This document shows positions 1 through 9,730 of a DNA stretch of 64,000 nt, piece by piece. The position numbers were made by a program, and so were the translations under genes. The stretch spans positions 1 through 64,000 of the forward strand of contig NZ_JAVIZM010000001.1 of assembly GCF_031453555.1 (NCBI RefSeq), in the 5' to 3' direction. Within the stretch, counting starts at the first letter, position 1. The number at the start of each line of letters is the position of its first letter. The DNA is from Bacillus sp. SLBN-46 (lineage in GTDB: Bacteria > Bacillota > Bacilli > Bacillales > Cytobacillaceae). Below the pieces are notes generated by a model, which made no database searches, had not been told where the DNA came from, and was given only the letters and a program-made list of their open reading frames with translations.

Positions 1-42
1 AAAGAAACGAAATATTTTTGTTTGTTGACGTTTTTGTTTGTT

Positions 43-58
43 TAGTTTTCAAAGAACA
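43..58 (-). promoter_or_regulatory. rRNA operon leader, boxA-like antitermination segment
   Basis: Read on the minus strand this is TGTTCTTTGAAAACTA, the conserved string of Bacillus rRNA leaders and spacers. It lies downstream of two tandem promoters, and a small hairpin (arms CGCT/AGCG, about 71-81) sits between. It implies a 16S rRNA gene just left of position 1. The rRNA gene itself is not in the window. Confidence 0.75.
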
Positions 59-88
59 AATTCTCAATCGCTCAAAAGCGACTTTATT

Positions 89-117
89 ATCATACCAAGT
101 CATCAACCGAAAGTCAA
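89..117 (-). promoter_or_regulatory. rRNA operon promoter P2
   Basis: On the minus strand a -35 TTGACT (112-117) and a -10 TATGAT (89-94) are separated by exactly 17 bases. It is the promoter-proximal member of a tandem pair, as in B. subtilis rrn operons, and leads directly into the conserved rRNA leader. Confidence 0.8.
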
Positions 118-173
118 TAACTTTTTTAACTTCTTTTTCTTACTGTGTTACTACCTCGTAGCAACAGAGATTA

Positions 174-202
174 ATATTATACTATAAAACCAATCTCGTC
201 AA
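174..202 (-). promoter_or_regulatory. rRNA operon promoter P1
   Basis: On the minus strand a -35 TTGACG (197-202) and a -10 TAATAT (174-179) are separated by 17 bases. An overlapping TATAAT (176-181) would have a 15-base spacer. It lies 85 bp upstream of P2, the usual rrn P1-P2 distance. Nothing else is evident between about 205 and 436 apart from AT-rich DNA and the start of the next gene. Confidence 0.75.
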
Positions 203-436
203 CACTTTATTTTCACCCTCAAGAAAACAATAAAACCGATGATATTCTCCGTCAGGAATTACTATATTACTATTGTATTTTCACCATGTCAACATCTTTC
301 TTCCTTTATCAAAAAAGGATTTTTCAATCCCAAATCAGAATATAAACTCAGAAGTCGAATTTAATGGGGAAAATTAAAATGAAAGATATAATGAAAATAA
401 TTTATAAAAACCAATTCTCATGGGAGGAAGAAATAG

Positions 437-1189
437 ATGGATAGAAATAGATTTTCCGCTATTGCACACCGCAATCACGCTTTTAGTAACCCTATTAACG
501 AAACAAAGCTCATGAAAATGATTCGAATGATGTCACCTGAACCAAACAAAAAAGTTATTGATATCGGCGCTGGGAAATCAGAACTGCTGATTCGTCTAGT
601 TGAAGATTTTCAAATTACCGCAACTGCAATCGAATTGTATGAGGGTGCAATTGCGGAAGCAAAACGTAGTGCAAGGAGCCGTATTCCTGAAGGCAGCATT
701 GATTTTGTGGTAGCTGATGCTAACTTAGCTGTTCAGAGATACGAAGCAGGTGAATTTGATTTAGGAATTTGTATTGGATCCACTCACGCTTTGGGTGGGC
801 TTGAGCCTACTCTTAAAACGATGAAACGCCTCATTAAAAAAGATGGATACATTTTAATCGGAGAGGGCTATTGGAAGAAGACACCTAGCAAAGAATACTT
901 AGAGGCATTGGGAGGCGCAGAAGAGTCTGAATTAAAAAGTCATGCGGGGAATGTAATGACCGCGGAAGATCTTGGATTCATTCCTCTTTGGTCTTACGTC
1001 GCAAACGAAGATGACTGGGATGACTATGAGTGGCTTTATTCCTCTTCTATTGAAAATTATTGTCATGAAAATCCTGATGATCCAGATAAGGTAGCCATGC
1101 TTGAGAGAATTAGAAAATGGCGGAGAACTTATTTAAGTTGGGGCCGTGACTCACTTGGTTTTGGTTTATATTTATTTCGAAACATTTAG
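437..1189 (+). CDS. Class I SAM-dependent methyltransferase
   Basis: This 250-residue protein has the Rossmann SAM-binding motif I around residues 40-50 (VIDIGAGKSELL), an acidic residue after the second strand (AIELYEG) and a post-motif II segment (DLGICIGSTHALGG). The fold is a class I methyltransferase; the substrate cannot be told. The C-terminal third is rich in Trp and Tyr (about residues 185-240), suggesting an aromatic-lined cap. A GGGAGG ribosome site sits 9 bases before the ATG. It is a single gene, transcribed away from the rRNA promoters and convergent with the chromate genes, with a shared terminator between. Confidence 0.8.
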   Translation: MDRNRFSAIAHRNHAFSNPINETKLMKMIRMMSPEPNKKVIDIGAGKSELLIRLVEDFQITATAIELYEGAIAEAKRSARSRIPEGSIDFVVADANLAVQRYEAGEFDLGICIGSTHALGGLEPTLKTMKRLIKKDGYILIGEGYWKKTPSKEYLEALGGAEESELKSHAGNVMTAEDLGFIPLWSYVANEDDWDDYEWLYSSSIENYCHENPDDPDKVAMLERIRKWRRTYLSWGRDSLGFGLYLFRNI

Positions 1190-1202
1190 CAAGTAAAGAA
1201 AG

Positions 1203-1237
1203 AAAAAACTCAAGCCCCATTCAGCTTGAGTTTTTTT
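1203..1237. terminator. Bidirectional intrinsic terminator
   Basis: A hairpin with arms ACTCAAG (1208-1214) and CTTGAGT (1225-1231) is flanked by an A run on the left and seven T on the right. It can therefore terminate both the methyltransferase and the convergent chromate operon. Confidence 0.8.
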
Positions 1238-1240
1238 CTT

Positions 1241-1771
1241 CTATAAGAATATCCCACCATATATTAACGACCCCATAATTACATAAGCTGGGTGTACCTT
1301 TAATTTTTCAAGGAGGAAAAAGCTTACCCCTACCAGAATCACCGTTTGAAGCACACCTGTATCAGAGTAAGAAGTAGAAAAGAAGCTAAATGCCATCACA
1401 CCTAGCATTACGGCAATAGTTGGTCGGATATAATTGGTCATCCGCTTCACCTTAGGAGAATCTTTATATTTGTATAGAAGACCTAAAAGAACAATCATTA
1501 ATAGAAGCGACGGAGCAACAGTCGCAAAAATCCCAACGATAGAACCTAGAACTCCACCCTGCTCATATCCAATGTAGCCGGCCATTTTTGTCGCAATGGG
1601 ACCGGGCAGTGAATTGCCTAAAGCTAACACTTCACTAAATTCGGGTACCGTCATCCAGCCGTAATGATCGACGACTTCATTTTCAACTAGCGGAATGGAA
1701 GCAGGTCCGCCTCCATAACCAACAATTCCTGGTATGAAAAAGGCAAGAAAGATATGCCAATAAAGCATCAT
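1241..1771 (-). CDS. ywrA: Short-chain chromate transporter family protein, second subunit
   Basis: This half-size CHR (chromate ion transporter) protein has 176 residues and about five membrane segments. The family motifs GYGGGPASIPLVENEVV (about 18-34) and LPGPIATKMAGYIGY (about 55-69) are intact. Short CHR proteins work as heteromeric pairs, and this one starts inside the stop of its partner (4-base ATGA overlap), so the two are almost certainly co-translated. The pair matches B. subtilis YwrA/YwrB in size and order. The family exports chromate in some bacteria; for this pair the natural substrate may be another oxyanion. Confidence 0.8.
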   Translation of the reverse strand: MMLYWHIFLAFFIPGIVGYGGGPASIPLVENEVVDHYGWMTVPEFSEVLALGNSLPGPIATKMAGYIGYEQGGVLGSIVGIFATVAPSLLLMIVLLGLLYKYKDSPKVKRMTNYIRPTIAVMLGVMAFSFFSTSYSDTGVLQTVILVGVSFFLLEKLKVHPAYVIMGSLIYGGIFL

Positions 1772-2340
1772 CCCACCTCTCTTTCACTATTTTTTTCAAC
1801 CTTAGCAGCCTTGTCGCGCTTCACTAAGGCAAATATTAATATGGCCACGATTAAAATGGCAGGATGTACATGGAAGACCTCTAATAATAGTAAACTCCCC
1901 ACAACCGTTAAACCTGCACTAATATGACCTAACGTCTGATAGGACTTCTTATAAAAATCCCATGTTAATGTGGCCATCATTACACCTACAACTGGTACAA
2001 CTGCTTTAGTCATGCCTGCTACCCATGGCAAATCCTTGACCGATGCCAATGATGTTAGCAGGACAATCATTAATATAATAGTAGGAACGATGGAGGAAAA
2101 AATGGCATTTAGCATGCCTACATATCCGCCCACTCGATAGCCGATATACCCTGCCATTTTTGTGTTAATAGGGCCGGGAAGGGTATTTGCTAACGCCAAA
2201 ACATCTGCAAATTCATCATCGGTCATCCATTTGTAGGTTCCAACTACCTCTTTATGAACGAGCGGAATCGATGATGGTCCCCCTCCATACCCTAATATAC
2301 CGGAACGGAAAAAAGCGATAGATATATCCCTCTGTTTCAT
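1768..2340 (-). CDS. ywrB: Short-chain chromate transporter family protein, first subunit
   Basis: This 190-residue membrane protein is the partner of the downstream CHR subunit, with the same motifs (GYGGGPSSIPLVHKEVV near residue 18, LPGPINTKMAGYIGY near 55) and a charged C-terminal tail. It sits 25 bases downstream of the gamma-glutamyltransferase gene on the same strand, probably one transcript. In B. subtilis ywrC, ywrB and ywrA cluster with the transpeptidase-like gene ywrD; all four kinds of gene occur here, but a peptide ABC importer separates the regulator from the others. Confidence 0.8.
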   Translation of the reverse strand: MKQRDISIAFFRSGILGYGGGPSSIPLVHKEVVGTYKWMTDDEFADVLALANTLPGPINTKMAGYIGYRVGGYVGMLNAIFSSIVPTIILMIVLLTSLASVKDLPWVAGMTKAVVPVVGVMMATLTWDFYKKSYQTLGHISAGLTVVGSLLLLEVFHVHPAILIVAILIFALVKRDKAAKVEKNSEREVG

Positions 2341-2365
2341 TATTTATTCAACACCTTTTATTAAT

Positions 2366-3976
2366 TTACCAGGCCGCAATGGTTCCATCCGTTCTTGATT
2401 CTGTTCCGCCTGAAAGCACACCGGTACTTGGGTCTCTCCAAATGATTTGTCCTCTTCCGAATCCTCCACCATCTAAGGCTACTTCAATCTCATGACCTTT
2501 TCTTGCTAAGGCCGCGGCAATATGTGCCGGGAATGAATGTTCAACTTGAACTTTCTTTCCCTCCATCCATTGCCATCTTGGCGAATCTAAGGCTGCTTGC
2601 GGATTTAGATGGAAGTCAACTGTGTTCATGATGACTTGAGCATGGCCTTGAGGCTGCATATACCCACCCATCACTCCAAACGGTCCAACAGCTTCATTAT
2701 CTTTTGTTAAAAATCCAGGGATAATCGTATGGTACGTTCTTTTTCCAGGCTCCAAACGATTCTCATGGGATGGATCTAACGAGAAATCAGCACCTCGGTT
2801 TTGCAAGGCGATTCCTGTTCCAGGGATAACTATTCCAGAACCAAAGCCCATATAGTTACTTTGAATGAAGGAAACCATATTGCCCTCGCCATCTGCCGTT
2901 GCCAAGTAAACAGTACCGCCTTTAGGAGGTGTGCCCGGCTCTGGAGTAAGAGCAGCATCCCCAATTAAGCTTCTTCTCGCTTCTGCAAATTCTTCCGACA
3001 ATAACTGTTCTGCGGTAACGGACATTTTTTCCGGGTCTGTTACATACTTTTTGGCATCCGCAAAAGCTAACTTCATCGCTTCAATCTGCTTATGATACGT
3101 TTCCACTGATTCCTTTTCCTTCAGTTCAAAGCCCTTCAACATGTTAAGGGCCATTAAGGCAACGATTCCTTGGCCATTCGGCGGAATCTCCCACACATCA
3201 TAGCCTCTGTAATTAACCTTAATCGGCTGTACCCACTCAGGCTTGTATGCAGCTAAATCCTCTTTCGAAAGGAATCCGCCGTGCTGTTTTGAGAACTCGT
3301 CGATTTGATCGGCCAATTCTCCGCGATAAAAGCTTTCCGCATTGGTTTCCGCAATCTTGCGTAATGTGTTGGCATGACCTTTGGAGCTCCAAATTTCCCC
3401 TGTTTGAGGAGCCTTTCCATCTGGAGCAAAGGTTTCAAACCAACCCTTATATTCATCGCCAGTAAATAAATCTTTGAATCTATTAAAAGCGATATTCCAG
3501 TACTTCCCTAAAATCGGGCTTAGCGGGTAGCCATTTTCCGCATACTCAATGGCCGGCTGTAGTACTTCCGTTAACGGAAGCTTACCGAAACGACGAGATA
3601 ACTCCGCCCATGCTGCAGGTACACCGGGAACCGTAACGGGAACGAGGCCAAAGGTTGGCATCTTTTCATGTCCCTTCTCCTTTACCGCATCAATCGAGAT
3701 GCTTTTTGGAGAGGGGCCGCTTGAGTTTAGTCCATGCAGTTCGCCTTTTGTCCATACTAGCGCAAAGGCATCTCCCCCGATTCCATTGGAGGTTGGTTCA
3801 ACTACGGTTAAACAAGCAGCAGTAGCAATCGCCGCATCAATGGCATTCCCACCCTTTTTTAATATATCTAGACCTGCTTGTGCCGCTAAGGGCTGCGATG
3901 TTGCCACCATGCCATTTTTGGCTATTGTCGTCATTCTTTGTGATGGATATGGATAATTTAAGTAATCAAAGTTCAT
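2366..3976 (-). CDS. ywrD: Gamma-glutamyltransferase family protein (YwrD-like)
   Basis: This 536-residue Ntn-hydrolase of the gamma-glutamyltransferase family matches YwrD in length. The autoprocessing site is the Thr of PKGGTVYLATADGEGN (near residue 350), followed by the substrate-binding stretch MGFGSGIVIPGTGIALQNRG. No signal peptide is visible at the N terminus (MNFDYLNYPYPSQRM), so it is probably cytosolic. A peptide importer lies immediately upstream, so the likely job is splitting imported gamma-glutamyl peptides such as glutathione; that is inference. A GGGGAGAA ribosome site precedes the ATG. A terminator at 4110-4148 separates it from the importer, so it probably has its own promoter. 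Confidence 0.85.
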   Translation of the reverse strand: MNFDYLNYPYPSQRMTTIAKNGMVATSQPLAAQAGLDILKKGGNAIDAAIATAACLTVVEPTSNGIGGDAFALVWTKGELHGLNSSGPSPKSISIDAVKEKGHEKMPTFGLVPVTVPGVPAAWAELSRRFGKLPLTEVLQPAIEYAENGYPLSPILGKYWNIAFNRFKDLFTGDEYKGWFETFAPDGKAPQTGEIWSSKGHANTLRKIAETNAESFYRGELADQIDEFSKQHGGFLSKEDLAAYKPEWVQPIKVNYRGYDVWEIPPNGQGIVALMALNMLKGFELKEKESVETYHKQIEAMKLAFADAKKYVTDPEKMSVTAEQLLSEEFAEARRSLIGDAALTPEPGTPPKGGTVYLATADGEGNMVSFIQSNYMGFGSGIVIPGTGIALQNRGADFSLDPSHENRLEPGKRTYHTIIPGFLTKDNEAVGPFGVMGGYMQPQGHAQVIMNTVDFHLNPQAALDSPRWQWMEGKKVQVEHSFPAHIAAALARKGHEIEVALDGGGFGRGQIIWRDPSTGVLSGGTESRTDGTIAAW

Positions 3977-4109
3977 GAATCGTTCTCCCCTTATACATAC
4001 ATTTCATGATTGTTGTTCTTTAACTTTCCTTTGTTAATCATTTTATCCTATTAAACTTACAAACGGAATATTCATTTCTAAAAAAATAACAAAAGGAATC
4101 GTTCGATTA

Positions 4110-4148
4110 AAAAAGAGGCGACCTCATTATCAAGGGATCAGCCTCTTT
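4110..4148 (-). terminator. Terminator of the peptide ABC importer operon
   Basis: On the minus strand the stem AAAGAGGC (4141-4148) pairs with GCCTCTTT (4112-4119), with further pairing inside the loop, and runs into a T tract. It follows the oppF-like gene by about a dozen bases. Confidence 0.7.
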
Positions 4149-4159
4149 CTCTTCCGAAT

Positions 4160-5154
4160 TTAGGCGTAATGACATGCAACAAAATGATTCCCGCTTACTT
4201 CAGTAAATGCTGGCTCTTCCACCCGACATTTATCCGTTGCTAATGGACATCTTGTATGAAACCGACAGCCGCTTGGAACATTAATTGGACTTGGCACATC
4301 CCCAGTTAATATAACTCTTTCCCTTTTCTTCTCTTCATTTGTAGAAGGGATTGCAGATAGCAAGGCTCTAGTATACGGATGAAGCGGATTGTCATACAGT
4401 TCCTTTTTATCAGCAAGCTCCACCATTTTCCCTAAGTACATCACTGCTACCCGGTCGCTGACGTGCTTGACTACACTTAAGTCATGAGAAATAAATAAAT
4501 AGGTTAATTGATGTTCCTTTTTTAATCGCTGTAATAAATTTAGAATTTGTGATTGTACCGATACATCAAGCGCAGATACCGCTTCATCACAAACGATTAA
4601 CTTTGGATTCGTACATAACGCACGGGCAATACTGACCCGTTGACGCTGACCACCAGAGAATTCATGTGGGAAACGATGATAATATTGCCCGTTTAACCCG
4701 ACTTCAACTAATAAATTGCAGACATAATCGTATATATCTTTTTTAGGAACAATCTTATGTGTCTCCACAATTTCAGAAAGCATGGTTCCTACTGTCATCC
4801 GTGGATTAAGCGAGCCATATGGATCCTGGAAAACGATTTGCAGATCCTTACGGTTATCTCTCATTTCCTTCTTTTTTACACGAGTAATATCTTTTCCTTC
4901 ATATATAATAGTTCCGGAGCTTGGCTCATGGAGTCTGAGGATAGCACGTCCCATAGTGGATTTGCCACAGCCTGATTCTCCAACAATCCCCAACGTTTTC
5001 TTCCTTTTTTTAAAGAAAAGCTGATTCCATCCAATGCTTTAACAACCTGTTTTTCTTTAGAAAAGAACCCTTGATCACCAACAGGAAAGTGTTTGGTTAA
5101 ATTTTGAACCTCAAGAAGATTTTGTTGCTGCGATTTCTCTAATTGAAGACTCAT
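4160..5154 (-). pseudogene. Peptide ABC transporter ATP-binding protein (OppF/DppF-like), frameshifted
   Basis: Two overlapping reading frames together make one OppF/DppF-type ATPase. The N-terminal part starts at the ATG at 5154 (ribosome site AGGAAGGTG) and reads to LKKGRK; the rest continues in the -1 frame with [12 protein letters not shown] (Walker A), HEFSGGQRQRVSIARAL (signature), VCDEAVSALD (Walker B) and the C-terminal oligopeptide motif GCRFHTRCPLATDKC. The break is around 4996-5010, beside runs of four and seven A. The paralogue just upstream reads EKGKTL here, so loss of one base or gain of two explains it. The total of 995 bases confirms the lost frame. It may be a sequencing error, a real lesion, or rescued by slippage. 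The start overlaps the upstream ATPase gene by 44 bases. Confidence 0.85.
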
Positions 5155-6151
5155 TAAGCTCACCTTCCTTTTCATTCCATTTATCTGTATATTTCCAACA
5201 GCTTACAGCATGCTGTTCCTCTATCGATGTAATATCTGGAGCATGACTTCTACAAATCTCTTGTGCGTATGGACATCGGTCAACAAATCGGCATCCTTTT
5301 GGCATGGCATCCGGTGATGGGACAGACCCTTTTATGACAAAAAGCTCTTCCACATTATCTTCTGCATCGACATCCGGGATGCACCTCATTAAACCTTGCG
5401 TGTATGGGTGAAGTGGATTGTTAAAGACGGTTTTCCTACTTCCGTATTCAACAGCTTTTCCTGCGTACATCACGAGAACCGTGTCAGCCATTTCAGAGAC
5501 AACAGCTAAATCATGAGTAATCATAATAATTCCCATATCCAAGTCTTTTTGCAAATTCTTCATTAAATCTAAAATTTGCGCTTGAATCGTAACATCCAAT
5601 GCAGTGGTTGGTTCATCCGCAATAAGAAGTTCTGGATTACAGCTTAGCGCGATCGCAATCATCACACGTTGTCTCATCCCTCCGCTTAATTCATGCGGAT
5701 AGGCATCGACCCTTTTTTCAGGTGATGGAATGCCCACTAGTTTTAACATATCAATTGCCTTAAGCTTTGCTTCTTTTTTATTTAAATTCTGGTGAAGAAT
5801 AATCGTTTCAGCAATTTGTTTACCGACCGTCTGGACAGGATTTAACGAGGTCATTGGTTCTTGGAAAATCATTGAGACCTGGTTGCCGCGAATTTTACTC
5901 ATTTGTTTCATTGATTTACCAGCTAAATTTTCTCCCTTTAACAGGATTTCTCCTTCGATTTGTCCTGTCTCAGGCAATAAACCCATTACAGAAAGGGAGG
6001 TCATACTTTTTCCACAACCCGATTCACCAACAATACACAGGGTTTTTCCCTTTTCAACCGTAAATGATAATCCGGCAACAATATTCGTTGTTTTCTTCTT
6101 GCCAACAAAGCTGACTTTTAAATCCTTAACCTCTAATAATGAATTTGACAT
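5111..6151 (-). CDS. Peptide ABC transporter ATP-binding protein (OppD/DppD-like)
   Basis: This 346-residue ATPase powers a type I peptide importer. Walker A is [11 protein letters not shown] (near residue 43), the signature is [15 protein letters not shown] and Walker B is [12 protein letters not shown]. The C-terminal oligopeptide/dipeptide transporter domain carries [15 protein letters not shown], a Cys pattern seen in family members with an iron-sulfur site. It is the fourth gene of the operon. The fifth ATPase gene is out of frame, so if that lesion is real this protein would lack its usual partner. Confidence 0.9.
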   Translation of the reverse strand: MSNSLLEVKDLKVSFVGKKKTTNIVAGLSFTVEKGKTLCIVGESGCGKSMTSLSVMGLLPETGQIEGEILLKGENLAGKSMKQMSKIRGNQVSMIFQEPMTSLNPVQTVGKQIAETIILHQNLNKKEAKLKAIDMLKLVGIPSPEKRVDAYPHELSGGMRQRVMIAIALSCNPELLIADEPTTALDVTIQAQILDLMKNLQKDLDMGIIMITHDLAVVSEMADTVLVMYAGKAVEYGSRKTVFNNPLHPYTQGLMRCIPDVDAEDNVEELFVIKGSVPSPDAMPKGCRFVDRCPYAQEICRSHAPDITSIEEQHAVSCWKYTDKWNEKEGELNESSIREIAATKSS

Positions 6152-6161
6152 ATTATTCCCC

Positions 6162-7052
6162 TCACTTCAGCTTAGGATCAAGTGCATCACGTAATCCATC
6201 ACCAAATAAGTTGATTGATAGAACCGTTAGAAAGATAAATAATCCTGGGAACAATGAAATCCACGGAGCATCTTTCAGATACCCTTGTCCCATCGATAAC
6301 ATCGCACCCCAGCTTGGTGTTGGCGGTTGAGTACCTAATCCTAAGTAGCTAAGGGAGGCTTCAGAAATGATAGCTGCAGCAATGGATAAAGTCGCTTGAA
6401 CAAGAATCGGTGGTAAGCAGTTTGGAAAGATGTGGCGGAACATAATTTTCACATCGCTAATACCTGATGCTTTAGCCGCAGTGACATATTCTCTTTCCCT
6501 TTGACTCAATACTTCTCCCCTTACTAGACGAATAAAGTTAGGTGTAAAAATAATTCCAATTGCAATCATCGCGTTTTGTAATCCCGCACCAAGTACTGCT
6601 GCAAGTGAAAGGGCTAATACTAGTGGTGGGAATGAAAGCAACGCGTCTGTGAAACGCATGACTACATATTCATCAAGGACTCCTCTGTAATAACCTGAAA
6701 ATAATCCAATAGGAATTCCAATTACAAGAGCTATACCAACAGAGATAATACCAGCTTGGATGGAAACTCGTGCTCCATAAATAATCCGGCTGAAAATATC
6801 GCGGCCCAGTTCATCCGTACCCATGATATTGGCTGCACTTGGACTTTGAAGGAATTTCGCATAATCCTGCTCGCTTGGGCTATGCGGTGCAACAATTGGA
6901 GCAAACACAGCCATCAAGATGAGAAGAAGAGTAAACACTCCGCCAATTACTGCTAATTTATTTTGAAAAAAACGAGAACTCATTTCTTTCAATCTACGTT
7001 TTCTTGGACTTTCTACTTTTACTAGTTGTTCCAACTTAGCTTCCATCGTCAT
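6162..7052 (-). CDS. Peptide ABC transporter permease (OppC/DppC-like)
   Basis: This 296-residue inner-membrane permease has a cytoplasmic N-terminal tail (about 35 residues), one membrane segment, the OppC N-terminal region with [29 protein letters not shown], then the BPD transmembrane domain with the coupling-helix motif [33 protein letters not shown] near the C terminus is typical of the family. The start overlaps the stop of the OppB-like gene by 4 bases, so the two permeases are translationally coupled. Confidence 0.9.
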   Translation of the reverse strand: MTMEAKLEQLVKVESPRKRRLKEMSSRFFQNKLAVIGGVFTLLLILMAVFAPIVAPHSPSEQDYAKFLQSPSAANIMGTDELGRDIFSRIIYGARVSIQAGIISVGIALVIGIPIGLFSGYYRGVLDEYVVMRFTDALLSFPPLVLALSLAAVLGAGLQNAMIAIGIIFTPNFIRLVRGEVLSQREREYVTAAKASGISDVKIMFRHIFPNCLPPILVQATLSIAAAIISEASLSYLGLGTQPPTPSWGAMLSMGQGYLKDAPWISLFPGLFIFLTVLSINLFGDGLRDALDPKLK

Positions 7053-8002
7053 TGTCCTCCTGTCAGCTTAATTCTTGGATCTAGTACGGAATAAAGGATG
7101 TCGATCAAGAAGTTTACTACTACAACAGCAATGGCCATAAAAAGGACGGCCCCTTGTACTACAGGAAAATCTCTTGTTAATATCGCATCAATTACTAGAC
7201 GACCTAGTCCTGGAACAGCAAAGATGGTTTCCGTTATAACTGCTCCACCTAAGAAGGTGGCCAATTGTAATCCACTTACCGTTACAACAGGAATTAACGC
7301 ATTTTTCAAGGCATGTCCAAGGACAACCCCTTTTTCTAATACCCCTTTTGCATAGGCCGTACGAATATAATCAGCCTGCAAAACTTCAAGCATACTTGAA
7401 CGAAGCATCCTTGTAATTTCAGCACTTAAGCGAACACCTACTGCTAGCGCTGGTAAAATCATTAACATCATACTCTTTTTAAAATCAACCCATGGTTCCA
7501 CATATCCAGAAGGTGCGAACCAGCCCAGTGAGATTGAAAAAATAAAGATCAGTAAAATACCTAAGAAAAATGGCGGAATAGATACACCAGACAATGCAAA
7601 AGTCGTTCCAAAGTAATCCCAGAAACTTCCCTTTCTCGTTGCTGAGATTATACCAGCCGGGATCGCAATGATCATGGCAATTAAAAAGGACATAACAGAA
7701 AGCTGAATGGTTACCGGCAGTTTTTGTAGTAATACACTAAGCACCGGTGTATTATCTTTCAATGAGTTTCCAAGATCTCCTTGAAGTACATTTGATACCC
7801 AATGGATATATTGCATATAAAGAGGATCATTCAATCCCATTTTCTCACGTAAAGCCTGAAGGGCTTCCTGGGTTGCTTCTTGCCCTAAAATCATCCTTGC
7901 CGGGTCACCTGGTGTCACATGGACTAATGAAAAAACGATAATACTTACTAAAAAAAGAATGACCACCATAAGACCTAATCTTCGAATTAAAAACTTTGCC
8001 AT
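7049..8002 (-). CDS. Peptide ABC transporter permease (OppB/DppB-like)
   Basis: This 317-residue permease begins MAKFLIRRLGLMVVILFLVS. The start at 8002 is chosen over an upstream in-frame ATG (8080) because an AGGGAGGGAG ribosome site lies just before it and the family begins at this point. It has about six membrane segments, HVTPGDPARMILGQEA in the first external loop and the coupling motif QADYIRTAYAKGV. It follows the binding-protein gene by 88 bases. Confidence 0.9.
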   Translation of the reverse strand: MAKFLIRRLGLMVVILFLVSIIVFSLVHVTPGDPARMILGQEATQEALQALREKMGLNDPLYMQYIHWVSNVLQGDLGNSLKDNTPVLSVLLQKLPVTIQLSVMSFLIAMIIAIPAGIISATRKGSFWDYFGTTFALSGVSIPPFFLGILLIFIFSISLGWFAPSGYVEPWVDFKKSMMLMILPALAVGVRLSAEITRMLRSSMLEVLQADYIRTAYAKGVLEKGVVLGHALKNALIPVVTVSGLQLATFLGGAVITETIFAVPGLGRLVIDAILTRDFPVVQGAVLFMAIAVVVVNFLIDILYSVLDPRIKLTGGQ

Positions 8003-8090
8003 GTATCTCCCTCCCTTTCTAAGGCGTTCAGCTGTGATGAAATATGATCGGCTTGGAGTATTTTCCCCAAGCCGATTCAAAGCCTATTGC

Positions 8091-9656
8091 TTATTTAAAC
8101 GAAACGTCATGGAAGCGCATCATTTGATCCGGGATGTGCTTAAATCCTTGTAAATTGTTTTTATATGCTTTGTAATCTAGTTCGTGATATAGGAAGATGT
8201 ATGGTACTTCTTCTTGTCCAAGTTTAGTAGCTTGTGAGTAAATCTCTTTACGCTTAGCTTTATCTGTTTCTACACGGGCTTGCTGTAACAGCTCGTCCAT
8301 TTTCGGATTAGAATATCCGTAGTTAATAGAGCCAGTAGAATGGTAGAGTGCAAAGATATTTCCATCAGGATCTGTTCTTCCGCTCCAGCCTAAACGAACC
8401 GCATCAAATTTAGAATTATCCATGTTATCAAGCATGGTTCCAAACTCGACGATTTCAAGCTTTACCTTGATTCCCGCTTCTGCTGCCATCGACTGAATCA
8501 TTTGTGACATTTGTTCTTCTACTGGTTTCGGAGAAAGCTGAAGTGTAAATTCAAATCCGTTAGGGAAACCGGCATCAGCCATGATTTTCTTTGCCTTTTC
8601 CACATTTTTCTTTGTTGGTTTGATGCTCTTATCAAATGCCCATGAATCTGGAGGAATGGCTCCTGCAGAAGGTACGCCTGTATTACGAAGCGCAACCTTG
8701 ATAATCGCATCACGATCGATAACTAGATCTAATGCCTGACGAAGTGCTTTGTTATTAAATGGTGCTTTTTTGTGATTCAAATATAATCCTTGGAATCCAA
8801 GTGCTCCGACTTCTGAAAGCTTGATGTTAGAGTCCGTTTTTAGTTTTTCAACATCTTTTGGCGGAACCTTGCTAATGATATCCAGTTCACCTGAAGTTAA
8901 GTTTGTTAAACGTACGTTTTCATCTGAATATGGACGATAAACGATTTTTTCAAACTTTGGCGCTCCGTCCCAGTAATCCGCATTTCTTTCCACTACAATC
9001 TTGTCCTGCTTCACTCTTGAAACAAATTTGAATGGCCCTGTTCCTACAGGAGAATTAGCGAAGTCCGCTCCTTTTTCTTTTACTGCTGTAGGAGAAACCA
9101 TCATCCCAGCACGGTCAGATAAAGCTGCCAAGAACGGGCTGTATGGTTCTTTAAGCTGTACTTTAAGTGTATTTTCATCAACCACTTCAATTGTTTGGAT
9201 AGAAGATAATTCAGATGCACGTGGTGACCCAGCATTTGGATCTAACATGCGTTCAAAGTTGAATTTAACTGCTTCTGCGTTAAATGGTGTTCCATCATGG
9301 AACTTTACGTTTTCTTGCAAATAGAAGGTATAGGTTTTTCCATCTTCAGAAATGTCCCATTTCTTCGCTAGCTGTGGAACAAAGTTTAGCTTTTCATCCA
9401 CGTCGATTAACTTATCATAGATACTATGAAATACTTGTCTATCAACAGCTGCTGTTGAAAAGTGCGGGTCTAATTGTGGCGGGTCATCATCTAGACCAAC
9501 TGTTAATGTGGTCTTATCCCCACTGTCCTTTACTGGTGCACTCGCTTTTTGTGAATCCTGCGCCCCTGAACTGGAAGAATTATTATTGCCACATCCAGTT
9601 AGAAGCAACAAAAGACTCATAAATAATGCTGCGAAAACTTTTGTCTTGTTAGCCAT
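8091..9656 (-). CDS. Peptide/glutathione-type ABC transporter substrate-binding lipoprotein
   Basis: This 521-residue SBP_bac_5 protein starts with a lipoprotein signal (lipobox LLTGC, Cys at about residue 22) and a Ser/Asn-rich linker, so it is anchored outside the membrane. The family signature follows: LTVGLDDDPPQLDPHFSTAAVDRQVF and later TYTFYLQENVKFHDGTPFNAEAV. It is the first gene of the importer operon. The family binds di- and oligopeptides, nickel or glutathione. The adjacent gamma-glutamyltransferase favours gamma-glutamyl peptides, but the ligand cannot be read from the sequence. Confidence 0.88.
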   Translation of the reverse strand: MANKTKVFAALFMSLLLLLTGCGNNNSSSSGAQDSQKASAPVKDSGDKTTLTVGLDDDPPQLDPHFSTAAVDRQVFHSIYDKLIDVDEKLNFVPQLAKKWDISEDGKTYTFYLQENVKFHDGTPFNAEAVKFNFERMLDPNAGSPRASELSSIQTIEVVDENTLKVQLKEPYSPFLAALSDRAGMMVSPTAVKEKGADFANSPVGTGPFKFVSRVKQDKIVVERNADYWDGAPKFEKIVYRPYSDENVRLTNLTSGELDIISKVPPKDVEKLKTDSNIKLSEVGALGFQGLYLNHKKAPFNNKALRQALDLVIDRDAIIKVALRNTGVPSAGAIPPDSWAFDKSIKPTKKNVEKAKKIMADAGFPNGFEFTLQLSPKPVEEQMSQMIQSMAAEAGIKVKLEIVEFGTMLDNMDNSKFDAVRLGWSGRTDPDGNIFALYHSTGSINYGYSNPKMDELLQQARVETDKAKRKEIYSQATKLGQEEVPYIFLYHELDYKAYKNNLQGFKHIPDQMMRFHDVSFK

Positions 9657-9730
9657 CTTTTTCTTTTTCCCCTTTCGTATAACGAAACATCTATCTTTAA
9701 GTATAAAAAGATTACTTATTGACTACTTTT

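Noticed and set aside
3247..3956. Plus- and minus-strand open frames overlapping the transpeptidase gene
   Set aside because: Shadow frames of a clearly coding gene; no ribosome sites or family similarity.
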